Shown here piece after piece: positions 51,260 through 61,464 of a DNA stretch of 64,000 bases (position 1 is the first letter of the stretch; every line of letters begins with the position of its first letter). Position numbers and translations under genes: made by a program. The stretch lies in assembly GCF_000495475.1 (NCBI RefSeq), contig NZ_ASGZ01000002.1:124001-188000 (forward strand), read 5' to 3'. The stretch comes from Candidatus Halobonum tyrrellensis G22 (GTDB lineage: Archaea > Halobacteriota > Halobacteria > Halobacteriales > Haloferacaceae). The notes under the pieces were generated by a model. The model had not been told where the DNA came from and ran no database searches. It was given only the letters and a program-made list of their open reading frames with translations.

Positions 51260-51496
51260 AGTCGCATCAATCATAAACGTTACTAACGATCCGGATCCGG
51301 CGATAAAGATATCCAGTTCGTCGCGTGGCGACGCGCCCGCGCGTCGTCCGCGGCGGCTCGGTCGGAGTCTCCGGTCGCGAACCGGGCAGTTCGGGACCGC
51401 GCGCGTGCCGCATCTCCCACGCTCGAACGTTATTTTTACCCCCGCGATCGGCTCACCGGTAAACAGAAGTGGGCGGCTCCCGAATCGGGTGTCGTA

Positions 51497-53230
51497 ATGG
51501 CGTCGGCACCACACGTTGTGATCATCGGCGGGGGGTCGACCGGGGCGGGTATCGCCCGCGACCTCTCGATGCGGGGGCTGGACGTGACCCTCCTCGAACA
51601 GGGGAACCTGACCCACGGGACGACGGGTCGGATGCACGGGCTGCTCCACAGTGGCGGCCGGTACGCCGTCTCGGACCAGAAGAGCGCGGCCGAGTGCATC
51701 GAGGAGAACCGCGTCCTGCGGCGGATCGCGAGCCACTGCGTCGAGATGACCGGCGGGCTGTTCGTCAAACGGCCCGAGGACTCCGAGGAGTACTTCGAGG
51801 AGAAACTCCGCGGCTGTGAGGCCTGCGGTATCCCCGCGGAGGTCGTCTCCGGGTCGGAGGCGCGCGCGATGGAACCCCACCTCGCCGAGGACATCGACAA
51901 GGCCATCTCCGTCCCCGACGGCGCCGTCGACCCGTTCCGACTGGTGGTCGCCAACGCCGCGAGCGCGAGCGAACACGGCGCGCGCATCGAGACCCACTCG
52001 ACGGTCACCGACCTCCTCGTCGACGGCGACGAGGTGGTCGGCGTCGAAGTCGACCACGCCTCCGGCGCCGGCAGACACGTCCACGGCGTCGAGGGCGGCA
52101 CCGAGGAGATCCGCGCCGACTACGTCGTCAACGCGACCGGCGCGTGGGCCGGCCGCATCGGCGAGATGGCGGGCGTCGACGTCGAGGTGCGCCCCTCGAA
52201 GGGCGTCATGACGATCATGAACACCCGGCAGGTCGACACGGTGATCAACCGCTGTCGGCCCAAGGGCGACGCCGACATCGTCGTCCCCCACGAGACCACC
52301 GCCATCCTGGGGACGACCGACGAGGAGGTCGAGGACCCCGAGGACTACCCCGAGGAGGAGTGGGAGGTCGACCTGGTGATCGACACCCTCTCGGAACTGG
52401 TGCCGATGCTCGCGGACGCGCGGACGATCCGCTCCTTCTGGGGCGTCCGCCCGCTGTACGAACCGCCCGACGTCGGCAGCACCGACCCGACCGACATCAC
52501 GCGCGACTACTTCCTCCTCGACCACGAGGAGCGCGACGACCTGCGGGGGATGACGAGCATCGTCGGCGGGAAGTTCACCACCTACCGGATGATGGGCGAG
52601 GAGATCAGCGACCACGTCTGCGACCAGTTCGGGGTCGACGCCGACTGCCGCACCGCCGAGGTGCCGCTCCCGGGCAGCGAGGACTTCTCGGTGCTGCGCG
52701 ACTACATGGACGAGTTCGGTCTCCGCTCGCCGGTCGGCCGGCGCAGCGTCGAACGACTCGGCTCGCGCGCCGACGAGGTGCTGAAGACGACCGACCCGAA
52801 CCCGGTCGTCTGCACCTGCGAGGGCGTCACCCGCGCGGAGGTGCAAGACGCCATCGAGGGGTCGGGGTCGAACCTCAACGCGGTCCGCATCCGCACGCGC
52901 GCGTCGATGGGCAACTGCCAGGGCGGGTTCTGCTGTCACCGGCTGGCGAGCGAACTCCACGGCGAGTACGACGAGGCGACGACCCGCGCGGCGTGGAACG
53001 AACTGCTCGAGGAGCGCTGGAAGGGTCAGCGACACGCCCTGTGGGGCGAACAGCTCTCACAGGCCATGCTGAACTACGCGCTCCACGCCACCACGCAGAA
53101 CCGCGACCACGACCCGGCCGAACGCGACGGTCCCCCGGTCGACTTCGGCGCGTTCGACGACGGTGCGACCCCGACGGACGACCCGCCGACCCGGGACGCC
53201 GTCGCCGACGGGGGCCGGGATGGCGATTGA
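51497..53230 (+). CDS. glpA: Glycerol-3-phosphate dehydrogenase subunit A (FAD-containing)
   Basis: 577 residues, ATG at 51497. FAD-binding [21 protein letters not shown] (7-27) is followed by [18 protein letters not shown], the substrate-domain signature, and [11 protein letters not shown] near 213-223. [16 protein letters not shown] is the second flavin-contacting stretch. The C-terminal BFD-like [2Fe-2S] domain has CTC (Cys439, Cys441) and GNCQGGFCC (Cys474, Cys479, Cys480). With GlpB and GlpC it oxidises glycerol 3-phosphate to DHAP at the membrane and feeds electrons to quinone. It overlaps glpB by 11 bases. An acidic tail after about 540 is typical of halophiles. Confidence 0.97.
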   Translation: MASAPHVVIIGGGSTGAGIARDLSMRGLDVTLLEQGNLTHGTTGRMHGLLHSGGRYAVSDQKSAAECIEENRVLRRIASHCVEMTGGLFVKRPEDSEEYFEEKLRGCEACGIPAEVVSGSEARAMEPHLAEDIDKAISVPDGAVDPFRLVVANAASASEHGARIETHSTVTDLLVDGDEVVGVEVDHASGAGRHVHGVEGGTEEIRADYVVNATGAWAGRIGEMAGVDVEVRPSKGVMTIMNTRQVDTVINRCRPKGDADIVVPHETTAILGTTDEEVEDPEDYPEEEWEVDLVIDTLSELVPMLADARTIRSFWGVRPLYEPPDVGSTDPTDITRDYFLLDHEERDDLRGMTSIVGGKFTTYRMMGEEISDHVCDQFGVDADCRTAEVPLPGSEDFSVLRDYMDEFGLRSPVGRRSVERLGSRADEVLKTTDPNPVVCTCEGVTRAEVQDAIEGSGSNLNAVRIRTRASMGNCQGGFCCHRLASELHGEYDEATTRAAWNELLEERWKGQRHALWGEQLSQAMLNYALHATTQNRDHDPAERDGPPVDFGAFDDGATPTDDPPTRDAVADGGRDGD

Positions 53231-54494
53231 GTCCGAGGTGCTGGTCGTCGGCGGCGGCCTCGCCGGTCTCACGGCCACGCTCGCGGCCGCGCGCGCCGGC
53301 GCGGACGCGCGCCTGCTGTCGTACAAACAGAGCACGCTCCGGAACGCCTCGGGGCTCGTGGACATCCTCGGCTACACCCCCGAGGGCGACGGACCGCTCG
53401 TCGACCCGTACGACGCCATCGCCGACCTCCCCGACGAACACCCCTACCGCACCGTCGGCGTCCCGACGGTCCGGGAGGCGATGGCACTGTTCGACGACGC
53501 CGTCCCGTGGTACCGGGGCGGCCACACCGACCGGAACGCGCTGTTGCCGACTCACGGCGGCAGCGTGAAGCCGACCGCGCGCTACCCCGAGGGGGCGAGC
53601 GCCGGCCTCGCGAGCGACGACCGCGACGTCCTGTTGGTCGGGTTCGAGTCGCTGGTCGACTTCGACGCCCCCCAGGCGGCCGCACACCTCCGGGCGGCTG
53701 GCGTCCCGTTCGACGCCCGCGGGGTCACGATCCGGTTCCCGGGCGACCTCCGGGCGGACGCGACGGTGACCCGGTACGCGAAACTGCTCGACACGGACGG
53801 CGAGGTGACCGTCCGCGGGCAAGCGCGTCCGGTCCGCGACGCGCTCGCCGAGCGGGTGAACACCCAGCTCCACGGGGAGGAGCGCGTCGGTTTCCCCGCG
53901 GTCCTCGGCGACGACGACGCGCCGGGCATCCGCGCCGCGCTGGGCGACCGGCTGGGCGCCGAGGTGTTCGAGGTGCCGATGGGACCGCCGTCGCTGCCGG
54001 GACTCAGACTCGAAGACCGGCTGTTCGCGGCGTTAGACGCCGCCGGCGCGAGCATCGAGACGGGCAACCCGGTCGTGGACTACGACGGCGACGGCCGGGT
54101 CGAACGGGTGTACGTCGAGCGGAACGGCGCGCGGATCCCCAACGCCGCCGACCAGTACGTGCTCGCGACCGGCGGGCTGGTGGGGAAGGGGGTCGAGTCC
54201 GACCGCGAGGGCGTCTCCGAACCCGTGTTCGGCTGTCACGTTCCCCACCCCGACGACCGCTACGACTGGTTCGAGACGGACGCGTTCGGCGACCACCCGT
54301 TCGCCCGGTTCGGCGTGTCGACCGACGACGACCTCCGGCCCACGAGGGCCGACGGAGGGACGGAGTTCGACAACCTGCGGGCCGCAGGCTCGGTGCTCGG
54401 CGGCTACGATTTCGCGGCGGAGAAGTCCGGAAGCGGTGTCTCGATAGCGACCGGCTACGCGGCCGGCCGCGCGGCAGCCGAGGAGGTACGATGA
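53220..54494 (+). CDS. glpB: Glycerol-3-phosphate dehydrogenase subunit B
   Basis: 424 residues from the ATG at 53220, inside the end of glp[33 protein letters not shown] (6-37) is a Rossmann FAD/FMN motif, and [42 protein letters not shown] and [30 protein letters not shown] are the GlpB hallmarks. It is the flavoprotein subunit linking GlpA and GlpC. The ATGA overlap with glpC shows translational coupling, so A, B and C should be made in equal amounts. Confidence 0.96.
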   Translation: MAIESEVLVVGGGLAGLTATLAAARAGADARLLSYKQSTLRNASGLVDILGYTPEGDGPLVDPYDAIADLPDEHPYRTVGVPTVREAMALFDDAVPWYRGGHTDRNALLPTHGGSVKPTARYPEGASAGLASDDRDVLLVGFESLVDFDAPQAAAHLRAAGVPFDARGVTIRFPGDLRADATVTRYAKLLDTDGEVTVRGQARPVRDALAERVNTQLHGEERVGFPAVLGDDDAPGIRAALGDRLGAEVFEVPMGPPSLPGLRLEDRLFAALDAAGASIETGNPVVDYDGDGRVERVYVERNGARIPNAADQYVLATGGLVGKGVESDREGVSEPVFGCHVPHPDDRYDWFETDAFGDHPFARFGVSTDDDLRPTRADGGTEFDNLRAAGSVLGGYDFAAEKSGSGVSIATGYAAGRAAAEEVR

Positions 54495-55861
54495 GCGACA
54501 CACACTCACCTAACGACTTCGACCCGGCAGAACCGAACACGAGCGAGGAGTACGACCCCGTCGACGTGGCCGCCGACTCGGCCGACGCGGACCTGCGGCC
54601 GGGCGCGGACTCCTGTTACAAGTGCTCGACGTGTGACACCACCTGTCCCGTCGCGGAGGTGGACGACGACTTCCCCGGCCCGAAGTTCCAGGGGCCCGAG
54701 CAGTGGCGGCTCAAACGCCGGGAGGACGAGCAGACGATAGACGACTCGGTGATGAGCTGTTCGAACTGCATGCGGTGTGACGGCGCCTGTCCGTCGGGCG
54801 TGCCGCTCTCGGAGATGCACAACACCGCCCGCGGGGAGTACGTCGACGAGCAGATGTCGAAGACGTCGGTCGAGTACTGGCGCAACCGCATCCTCGCCAA
54901 CTACCGGACGTCGGCGTGGCTCGCGAGCAAGGTGCCGCGGCTCGCCAGTTTCGCGATGAACTTCGGTCCCGCGCGGTGGGCGATGGAGAAGACGCTGGGC
55001 GTCACCAGCGAGCGCGACTTCCCGGAGTTCGCGACCGAGACGTTCCGCGAGTGGTGGGAACGCCGGGGGGCGGCCGCGGAGTCGAGGCGGCGCGCACGGG
55101 AGGCCCGTTCGCGTCTCGACGAACCTGTCGACGGCGACAAGAAGGTGGCGTACTTCCACGGCTGCTACTCGAACTACAACACGCCCGAGGTGGGCAAGGC
55201 GATGGTCCGGGTGTACGAACACTTCGGCTACGAGGTGGTCGTCCCCGAACAGCGGTGTTCGGGCACGCCGATGTTCGCCAACGGGATGGTCGACGACGCC
55301 CGGCGGCACGCGGAGGTGAACGTCTCGTCGATGGCGGACCTGGTCGACCGGGGGTACGACGCCATCGCGTCGTGTACGTCGTGTTCGATGGCGCTCCGAC
55401 AGGAGTACCCCGAACTGTTCGACATCGAGGGGATCGACGACGTGGCGGCGCGCACCTTCGAGTCGGTGGAGTACCTCCGGATCCACGAGGACCTCCGGGG
55501 GGAACTCGCGGCGGCGGACATCGAGGGCGACCTCGCGGAGGAGTTCGCGTACCACGCGCCGTGTCACGCGCGCAATCAGGGGTTGGAGCGGCAGGCGGTC
55601 GAACTGTTCGGCGAACTCGACGAGGTGACCGTCACCGACGTGGGCGACTCCTGTTCTGGCATCTCGGGGACGTACGGCTGGAAGGCCGAGAAGTACGACA
55701 CGTCGATGGAGATCGGCGACGAGATGTTCGACCACATGGAAGCCACCGAGGGGGAGACGGGGATGACCGAGTGTCCGACCTGCGCGATGCAGATGGAACA
55801 CGGCACCGGCTACGAGATCCGCCACCCGCTGGAGTTGCTGGAAGCGGCGCTGGTGGCCTGA
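54491..55861 (+). CDS. glpC: Glycerol-3-phosphate dehydrogenase subunit C (iron-sulfur, membrane-attached)
   Basis: 456 residues, ATG at 54491. Two [4Fe-4S] ferredoxin motifs are present: CYKCSTCDTTCP (Cys42, 45, 48, 52) and CSNCMRCDGACP (about 90-101). Two CCG-type domains follow: HGCYSNYN with EQRCSGTPMFANG and SCTSCSMAL, then APCHARNQGL with DSCSGISGTYG and CPTCAMQM. CCG domains pass electrons towards quinone in GlpC, HdrB and SdhE. The acidic first 35 residues are a halophile addition. It completes the glpABC operon, after which transcription probably ends in the 45-base gap before the convergent gene. Confidence 0.96.
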   Translation: MSDTHSPNDFDPAEPNTSEEYDPVDVAADSADADLRPGADSCYKCSTCDTTCPVAEVDDDFPGPKFQGPEQWRLKRREDEQTIDDSVMSCSNCMRCDGACPSGVPLSEMHNTARGEYVDEQMSKTSVEYWRNRILANYRTSAWLASKVPRLASFAMNFGPARWAMEKTLGVTSERDFPEFATETFREWWERRGAAAESRRRAREARSRLDEPVDGDKKVAYFHGCYSNYNTPEVGKAMVRVYEHFGYEVVVPEQRCSGTPMFANGMVDDARRHAEVNVSSMADLVDRGYDAIASCTSCSMALRQEYPELFDIEGIDDVAARTFESVEYLRIHEDLRGELAAADIEGDLAEEFAYHAPCHARNQGLERQAVELFGELDEVTVTDVGDSCSGISGTYGWKAEKYDTSMEIGDEMFDHMEATEGETGMTECPTCAMQMEHGTGYEIRHPLELLEAALVA

Positions 55862-55906
55862 CTCACCGCGGGAACGGGGACGCAGCCCGACGCGACGTGC
55901 CGGCGC

Positions 55907-56209
55907 TCAGAACAGCGGGTCGGGTTCGTCGTCGCTCACCGGTTCCACCTCGAGCGCGTCGGCGATCGCTTCGAGTTCCGGCTTCGAGAACGCACCGTCG
56001 TCGGTCTCCCCCTCGTCGTCGTCGGTGAGTCCGACGACCACTCGGACCCGACGACGCATCGCCGTTTTCGACCCCGGCGGCTCGACGCCCGGTTCGAGTT
56101 GCGCACACAGCGCCGCGAGTTCCTCCTTGGTGAACGGGGCGGTAACCTCCCGCTTGAACCGCCCGACCCCGCCGCGGATCCCGTTCCGGATGTCGTGCGT
56201 CGTGACCAT
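55907..56209 (-). CDS. Small acidic haloarchaeal hypothetical protein
   Basis: 100 residues from the second of two adjacent Met codons (56207-56209; the first is three bases upstream). It opens MVTTHDIRNGIRGGVGRFKREVTAPFTKEELAALCAQLEPGVEPPGSK, then a basic MRRRVRVVVGLTDD, an acidic spacer and FSKPELEAIADALEVE. The 'FTKEELAALCAQL' and 'FSKPELEAIADAL' helices are repeats of one another. I do not recognise a function. It converges on glpC. Codon use and acidity fit a real gene. Confidence 0.72.
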   Translation of the reverse strand: MVTTHDIRNGIRGGVGRFKREVTAPFTKEELAALCAQLEPGVEPPGSKTAMRRRVRVVVGLTDDDEGETDDGAFSKPELEAIADALEVEPVSDDEPDPLF

Positions 56210-56296
56210 CACCTGCCTCTCGGGGTGACGGCGACAAAACCGCTCCGACGGACGACCCGCGACCGGCGGACCGGGTCGGTACCGCCGCCGGCTACC

Positions 56297-56740
56297 TCAC
56301 TCCTCGCTGGCGCCCGTCTCGGCGGCGTCCCCGTCGGCGTCTCCGTCGCCCTCCTCGGTGTCGTCGTCCGCGGAGCCGTACGTCCCCGCCTCGGCCGTCA
56401 GGTCCGCGACGAGCATCCCCTCGTCGTCGTCCCACTCGACTTCGTAGCGGGTCGTGACGTCCGGAACGAGACCGTGTCGCTTCATGAACGAACTCGGGGT
56501 GATGCCGGCGCTCGACTCGGTCATGTTCACTTTGTACGTGTTCCCGTCCGCCTCGTCGACCGGCTTGATACCGATCTTCCGGTTGTCTTCGTCGTAGTAG
56601 ATGTGGACGAACTCGACGTCGGAGAGATACTCCTCGGTCGCGGCGGAGTTGATACCGATTCCGCCGCTCTTTCGGAGACTAACTAGCGGTTCGTTCGTGC
56701 TTCCTCCTTGACCAGTCTTTTGGACCTTTTCGAATGCCAT
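56297..56740 (-). CDS. Haloarchaeal protein of unknown function with beta-rich core
   Basis: 147 residues from the ATG at 56738-56740. A Lys/Gly/Ser-containing start (MAFEKVQKTGQGGSTNEPLVSLRKSGGIGINSAATEEYL) is followed by alternating strands VEFVHIYYDEDNRKIGIKPV, TYKVNMTESSAGITPSSFMKRHGLV and TTRYEVEWDDDEGMLVADL, and a very acidic tail (about 120-147). The pattern resembles a swapped-hairpin (AbrB-like) or other small beta domain, but no certain family is recognised. The first third is less GC-rich than neighbours. Isolated gene; function unknown. Confidence 0.7.
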   Translation of the reverse strand: MAFEKVQKTGQGGSTNEPLVSLRKSGGIGINSAATEEYLSDVEFVHIYYDEDNRKIGIKPVDEADGNTYKVNMTESSAGITPSSFMKRHGLVPDVTTRYEVEWDDDEGMLVADLTAEAGTYGSADDDTEEGDGDADGDAAETGASEE

Positions 56741-57007
56741 GTTCGCTCGTTGGATTGTGTGGTCGTACCTTGAAACTGTCCATAGTTTCCTCTGTAACCG
56801 CCTAGTACCGATACCTCGACTCCATCGATACCCGAATCTTTCTTCGGCAACGGTGCGGGTAGCGTAAGAACCTCGGTGGAGGTTTCGGACGGTCCGAATC
56901 TCCCTCCGGAGCGGACGACCGCTGTAGTACGATGTGGGCCGCGTCGGGTCGGCTCCGCCGCCGTAACGCTCGGTAGACTCGGCCGCGAACGCGGCGGACC
57001 AACAGTT

Positions 57008-57484
57008 ATGTGGCGGCCGACACAATCCCCGTACGTGTCACGAATTGGTCCCTCCCTCGATAGACTCGGCGACCGGTGGCGGTACGCGCTCGTCGGCGGT
57101 CTCGCGTCGGTGCCGTTTACGGCCGCGAGCTACTGGCAGACCGGCTCGGAACTGTCGGTCTCGCCGGTGTTCTTCGGCGGACTCCTCGCCGGCTACCTGG
57201 CCCAACGGGCGACGGGCGACCGCAGCGGCGTCGGCGCCAGGGCGGGTCTGGTCGGCGCGCTCCCGGCACTGTGGATGCTGACCGACGTCCTCCTCGCGAC
57301 GTCGGCGCTGGCCGGTCCGGCGTGGTTCGTCGCCGCCGGCACCGCGTTCACCGTCCTGATGGGCGGCGTGTTCGCGCTGCTCTGTCTGGCGCTCACGGCG
57401 CTCGTCGGCGCCGTCGGCGGACGGGTCGGCGGGTGGCTGGCGGGCGTCGTCGGCCCGCGCCGGCCCCCCGCCGCGGGGAGCTAA
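57008..57484 (+). CDS. DUF5518-like small membrane protein
   Basis: 158 residues from the ATG at 57008; a GTG at 57035 (VSRIGPSLDRL) is equally plausible because ttatg at 57006 could belong to a TATA-like element. Hydrophobic segments: YALVGGLASVPFTAASYWQ, LSVSPVFFGGLLAGYLAQRATGDRSGVGARAGLVGALPALWMLTDVLLATSAL, AWFVAAGTAFTVLMGGVFALLCLALTALVGAVGG. The 'GGLLAGYL..G.R.G..AG' pattern is common in haloarchaeal DUF5518 proteins. No enzymatic motif. Function unknown; it probably sits as a four-helix bundle in the membrane. Confidence 0.75.
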   Translation: MWRPTQSPYVSRIGPSLDRLGDRWRYALVGGLASVPFTAASYWQTGSELSVSPVFFGGLLAGYLAQRATGDRSGVGARAGLVGALPALWMLTDVLLATSALAGPAWFVAAGTAFTVLMGGVFALLCLALTALVGAVGGRVGGWLAGVVGPRRPPAAGS

Positions 57485-58333
57485 AGCTCTCGTCGGCCGT
57501 CCGCGCCCTCCCCCGACGCCCTCCTCGCCGACGGGCGGAGTCGGCGAAACAGTCGGATACCAATGTATTCCGTCGAGCGATACCACTCTCCCGTCAGGCC
57601 GTCTCAGTCGGCCCGAGTGAACTGCCCGGAGAGCGGGGGCCGCCGGACTCCCCTGCCCGGTGCCGGCGCCTCCGGCCCACCCTCCCGGTCGTTCGCGTTT
57701 CGACCCAGCGAGACCGGCGAGGTCCGCCGTCAGTATCGAGCGCGGCTCACGACGGCGACTACACGGTACTCGGGGCGCTCGACCGCTCACTCGGCTCGTT
57801 CCCGCCTCGATAGCCGGCGCCCGGAGTGGAGTGCGCGCTCGTCGGCTGAAACGCGCTCGTCTGTCGTGGCTCGTTCGCCGAAATCCTGTACGGACACCGA
57901 TAGCTCGCCCGAAGTACGCGCTGAGTGACGAGCGATGGCTCATCGCGTCGTCGGGCGCGTGCCCCGCGGGTCGGTCCCGTACCGTCGTGGCTTTCGTCCC
58001 CACACGCGATCAGGTGTGGTGTACGGACGGTACCGTCACCAGAAGTGGGCGCTCGTGTCCTCCTGTAGACACAGGTTCAGGACCCGGTATATACTATAAA
58101 ATTCTACATGATAGTTAACTAACCTCGGATCCGAGACCGATAGAGGATCGTACACGTTCCGGATCGGACGTTTTACCCCGATTCTTCGGCGAGAACGTGA
58201 ACGATCATCGTCGATTAGTTCGGCAAGTATTGGGATAAACCCCGGGATAATACTCACACTCGCGGAAGCCGGAGGCGATCACAGCGGTGGACCGAACACA
58301 CACGAACACCGAGTCCGGGCGGGGGACGGCGGG
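57485..58333. other. Intergenic stretch upstream of the urease operon
   Basis: 849 bases. 57485-58020 is GC-rich with no supported gene. From about 58080 the DNA turns AT-rich: cggtatatactataaaattc (58092-58111), tgatagttaactaacctcgg, and gggataatactcacactcgc (58244-58263). The last is a good TATA-like box, giving ureB a leader of about 60 nt. A 73-codon minus-strand frame (58036-58257) across the AT-rich part has no domain and is not called. Confidence 0.5.
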
Positions 58334-58783
58334 ATGAGCGAGCGGACCGTACCCGGCGAACTCGTCACCGGCGACGGGACCGTGACGCTGAACGAGGGGC
58401 GCGAGACGGCGGAGGTCAGGGTCGCCAACACGGGCGACCGGCCGGTGCAGGTGGGGTCGCACTTCCACTTCTTCGAGGCGAACGCCGCGCTCGCGTTCGA
58501 CCGCGCGGCGGCGTTCGGCCGGCGGCTGAACGTGCCCGCGGGCACCGCCGTCCGGTTCGAACCCGGCGACGAACAGACGGTCGAACTGGTCGACATCGGG
58601 GGCAAGCGGCGCGCACACGGGATGAACGGCCTCGTGAACGGCACCGTCGGCACCGACCGGAACCTCGACGCCGCGCTCGAACGCCTCCGCGACGCCGGCT
58701 TCGCCGACACCGGCGCGCCCGACGACGGCGACGGCGCGAGCGGACCCGACGGGACGCCCGACGACGCGGAGGGCGGGTCGTGA
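58334..58783 (+). CDS. ureB: Urease beta subunit
   Basis: 149 residues, ATG at 58334. [87 protein letters not shown] (about 5-95) is a complete UreB jellyroll with the 'GSHFHFFE' signature. A 45-residue acidic, Gly/Asp-rich tail extends beyond the usual end, a halophile addition. It is the first gene of a seven-gene operon; its stop overlaps the ureC start (GTGA). It packs against UreC in the urease trimer. Confidence 0.97.
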   Translation: MSERTVPGELVTGDGTVTLNEGRETAEVRVANTGDRPVQVGSHFHFFEANAALAFDRAAAFGRRLNVPAGTAVRFEPGDEQTVELVDIGGKRRAHGMNGLVNGTVGTDRNLDAALERLRDAGFADTGAPDDGDGASGPDGTPDDAEGGS

Positions 58784-60486
58784 CCCGCGACATCGGCCGC
58801 GACGCGTACGCGGAACTGTACGGCCCGACCGTCGGCGACAAAGTGCGACTCGCCGACACCGAACTGTTCGCCGAAGTCGAGGAGGACTACCGGACGCCCG
58901 GCGACGAGGCGGTGTTCGGCGGCGGGAAGACGCTCCGGGACGGTCTCGGGATGGCGCCCGGCGTGACGCAGGCGGAGGGCGCGCTCGACTGGGTGATCAC
59001 GAACGCGACGGTGATCGACCCGGTGGTGGGGATCGTCGCGGGCGACATCGGCATCCGGAACGGCGAGATCGCGGGCATCGGGAAGGCCGGCAACCCGGAT
59101 ACGATGGACGGCGTCGACATGGTGGTCGGCCCGTCGACCGACGTCTACCCCGCCGAGGGGAAGATCGCCACCGCGGGCGCACTCGACATCCACGTCCACT
59201 GGAACTCCGCACAACTCCACGAACACGCGCTCGACGCGGGGATCACGACGATGCTCGGCGGCGGCTACGGCGGCGGCGCGACCACCTGCACCACCGGGCC
59301 GGAGAACGTGAAACGCCACCTCCAAGCCGCGGAGGCGTGGCCGGTCAACGTCGGCTTCTACGGCAAGGGGAACGCCTCGGACCCCGAACCGCTCCGAGAG
59401 CAGATCGAAGCGGGCGCCTGTTCGCTCAAACTCCACGAGGACTGGGGGTCGACCCCCGAGACGATCGACACCTGCCTCGCGGTCGCCGAGGAGGAGGACG
59501 TGCAGGTGTGTATGCACACCGACACGCTCAACGAGGCGGGGTTCGTCGAGAACACCTTCTCGGCGGTCGACGGCCGGACGATGCACCTGTTCCACATCGA
59601 GGGGGCGGGCGGCGGGCACGCGCCCGACATCATGGAGATGGTGGGCGAACCCAACATGCTCCCCTCCTCGACGAACCCGTCGATGCCGTACACCGACAAC
59701 ACGTTCGACGAACACCTCGACATGGTGATGGTGTGTCACCACCTCAACCCCGACGTGCCCGAGGACGTCGCGTTCGCGGAGTCGCGCGTGCGCGCGGAGA
59801 CCATCGCCGCCGAGGACGTCCTCCACGACATGGGCGCCATCTCGATGATGACGACCGACTCACAGGCGATGGGGCGGATGGCGGAACTCGTCCCGCGGAC
59901 GTGGCAGACCGCCTCGAAGATGAAGTCCCAGCGGGGACCGCTCCCGGCGGACGAGGGGACGGGCGCGGACAACTTCCGGATCAAGCGGTACGTCTCGAAG
60001 TACACGGTCAACCCCGCCATCTCCGCGGGGATCGAACCGTACGTCGGCACGCTCGAACCCGGAAAACTCGCCGACGTCGTCGTCTGGGACCCCGCGTTCT
60101 TCGGGATCAAACCCGCGATGACGTTCAAGGGCGGCTTCCCGGTCCACTCCGAGATGGGCGAGGCCAACGGGTCGCTGATGACCTGCGAGCCGATCAAACA
60201 GCGGAAGCGCGCGGGCGCGGTCGGCAAGGCCAAACACGGTCTCTCCGTCTCGTTCGTCTCGCCGGCGGCCGCGGAGGCGGGCGTCGGCGAGGAGTACGGC
60301 CTGGACACGCCGGTCGTCCCCGTCGAGGGGACGCGCACGCCCGGCAAGGCGGACATGCTGTACAACGACTACTGCCCGGACGACATCGAGGTCGACCCCG
60401 AGACGTTCGAGGTGCGGGTCGACGGCGACCACGTCACCTGCGAACCGGCGTCGGAACTGCCGCTGGCACAGCGGTACACGATCTGA
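58780..60486 (+). CDS. ureC: Urease alpha subunit (nickel-containing catalytic subunit)
   Basis: 568 residues from the GTG at 58780. Nickel site: His138 and His140 in DIHVHWN, the carbamylated Lys217 in SLKLHEDWG, a His in CMHTDTLNE, a His in [13 protein letters not shown], and an Asp in [10 protein letters not shown]. The mobile flap carries Cys319-His320 in VMVCHHLN. All residues needed to hydrolyse urea to ammonia and carbamate are present. Length equals bacterial UreC. It is coupled to ureB by a four-base overlap and precedes ureA, the haloarchaeal order rather than the bacterial A-B-C. Confidence 0.98.
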   Translation: MTRDIGRDAYAELYGPTVGDKVRLADTELFAEVEEDYRTPGDEAVFGGGKTLRDGLGMAPGVTQAEGALDWVITNATVIDPVVGIVAGDIGIRNGEIAGIGKAGNPDTMDGVDMVVGPSTDVYPAEGKIATAGALDIHVHWNSAQLHEHALDAGITTMLGGGYGGGATTCTTGPENVKRHLQAAEAWPVNVGFYGKGNASDPEPLREQIEAGACSLKLHEDWGSTPETIDTCLAVAEEEDVQVCMHTDTLNEAGFVENTFSAVDGRTMHLFHIEGAGGGHAPDIMEMVGEPNMLPSSTNPSMPYTDNTFDEHLDMVMVCHHLNPDVPEDVAFAESRVRAETIAAEDVLHDMGAISMMTTDSQAMGRMAELVPRTWQTASKMKSQRGPLPADEGTGADNFRIKRYVSKYTVNPAISAGIEPYVGTLEPGKLADVVVWDPAFFGIKPAMTFKGGFPVHSEMGEANGSLMTCEPIKQRKRAGAVGKAKHGLSVSFVSPAAAEAGVGEEYGLDTPVVPVEGTRTPGKADMLYNDYCPDDIEVDPETFEVRVDGDHVTCEPASELPLAQRYTI

Positions 60487-60499
60487 TCAGGGTTCTACA

Positions 60500-60838
60500 A
60501 TGAAACTCACCACCAAAGAGGAGGAACGGCTGACGACGTTCACCGCCGCGGAGGTCGCCCGCCGCCGGAAGGAGCGGGGCGTCCTCCTGAGCCACCCCGA
60601 GGCGGTCGCGTACGTCAGCGACTGGTGTATCGAACGCGCCCGCGACGGGCAGTCGGTCGCGGAGATCCGGTCGGGGGCGTCACAACTGCTCGGCCGCGAC
60701 GACGTGATGGAGGGGGTGCCGGAGATGATCGACATGATCCAGGTCGAACCCGTCTTCCCCGACGGCACCAAACTGGTGACCGTCCACGACCCGATCCGGT
60801 CGGACGACATCGAGACCCCCGGTGGTGACGGGGAGTGA
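60500..60838 (+). CDS. ureA: Urease gamma subunit
   Basis: 112 residues, ATG at 60500, 13 bases after ure[100 protein letters not shown] covers the complete gamma fold. The acidic tail is slightly longer than usual. Stop codon overlaps the GTG of ureG. Confidence 0.97.
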   Translation: MKLTTKEEERLTTFTAAEVARRRKERGVLLSHPEAVAYVSDWCIERARDGQSVAEIRSGASQLLGRDDVMEGVPEMIDMIQVEPVFPDGTKLVTVHDPIRSDDIETPGGDGE

Positions 60839-61464
60839 GTCCGAGCCTCACCCACCGCGACGTGGCAACGGTCGGCGTCGGCGGTCCCGTCGGGTCGGGG
60901 AAGACGTCGTTGTTGACCGAACTCGTCCCGCAACTCCGCGACGACGGCCTGGACGTGGGCGTCATCGCCAACGACATCCTGACCCAGGAGGACGCCGACC
61001 GCCTCCGCGAGCGGTTCGAGGGGGTCGTCCCGCCGGACCTGGTCGCGGGCGTCGAGACGGGGGCGTGTCCCCACACCGGGATCCGCGAGGACCCCTCGAT
61101 GAACCTCCAGCAGATCGACGAGTTCCTCGCGGCCCACCCGGAGCTCGACCTCGTGGTCGTCGAGAGCGGCGGCGACAACCTCGCGGCGACGTTCAACCCC
61201 GAACTCGCCGACTACTCGCTGTACGTCATCAGCGTCGCCGAGGGCGACGACATCCCGCGCAAACGCGGGCCGGGCGTCGTCGAGTGCGACCTGCTCGTGG
61301 TGAACAAGACCGACCTCGCGCCCCACGTCGGCGCGGACCTCGACGCGATGGAACGCGACACCCGCGAGGTGCGGACCGGGCCGTACGTGTTCACCGACTG
61401 CAAGGCGCGCGAGGGGGTCGACGAGGTGATAGCGCACGTCCAGCGCGAGGTGCTGTTCGCCTGA
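60835..61464 (+). CDS. ureG: Urease accessory GTPase UreG
   Basis: 209 residues from the GTG at 60835. P-loop GPVGSGKT (17-24), CPH nickel motif in [11 protein letters not shown], the ESGGDNL switch and the base-recognition NKTD near 158-161. UreG hydrolyses GTP to drive nickel insertion into the urease apoprotein together with UreD, UreF and UreE. The His-rich N-terminus of some bacterial forms is absent. It overlaps ureA by four bases and ureD by one base. Confidence 0.97.
   Translation: MSPSLTHRDVATVGVGGPVGSGKTSLLTELVPQLRDDGLDVGVIANDILTQEDADRLRERFEGVVPPDLVAGVETGACPHTGIREDPSMNLQQIDEFLAAHPELDLVVVESGGDNLAATFNPELADYSLYVISVAEGDDIPRKRGPGVVECDLLVVNKTDLAPHVGADLDAMERDTREVRTGPYVFTDCKAREGVDEVIAHVQREVLFA

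Larger units (their letters stand above)
51203..51496. promoter_or_regulatory. Divergent glpK/glpA promoter region
   Basis: 294 bases. The glpK promoter on the minus strand has GTTTATGATT (plus-strand 51270-51279 region 'aatcataaac'); the glpA promoter has ttatttttacc (51430-51440). Both TATA-like boxes are immediately preceded by AACGTT (51277-51282 and 51427-51432), suggesting a shared recognition element. Two dyads lie in the glpK leader (separate entries). No regulator gene is nearby, so a GlpR-like repressor would be encoded elsewhere. Confidence 0.65.

Noticed and set aside
49670-53035. A 1121-codon open minus-strand frame extending glpK through glpA
   Set aside because: Only the part to 51202 matches glycerol kinase; the rest is the antisense of glpA and is open because of high GC content.
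58036-58257. 73-codon minus-strand frame upstream of the urease operon
   Set aside because: Lies in the AT-rich promoter zone, no similarity or start context.
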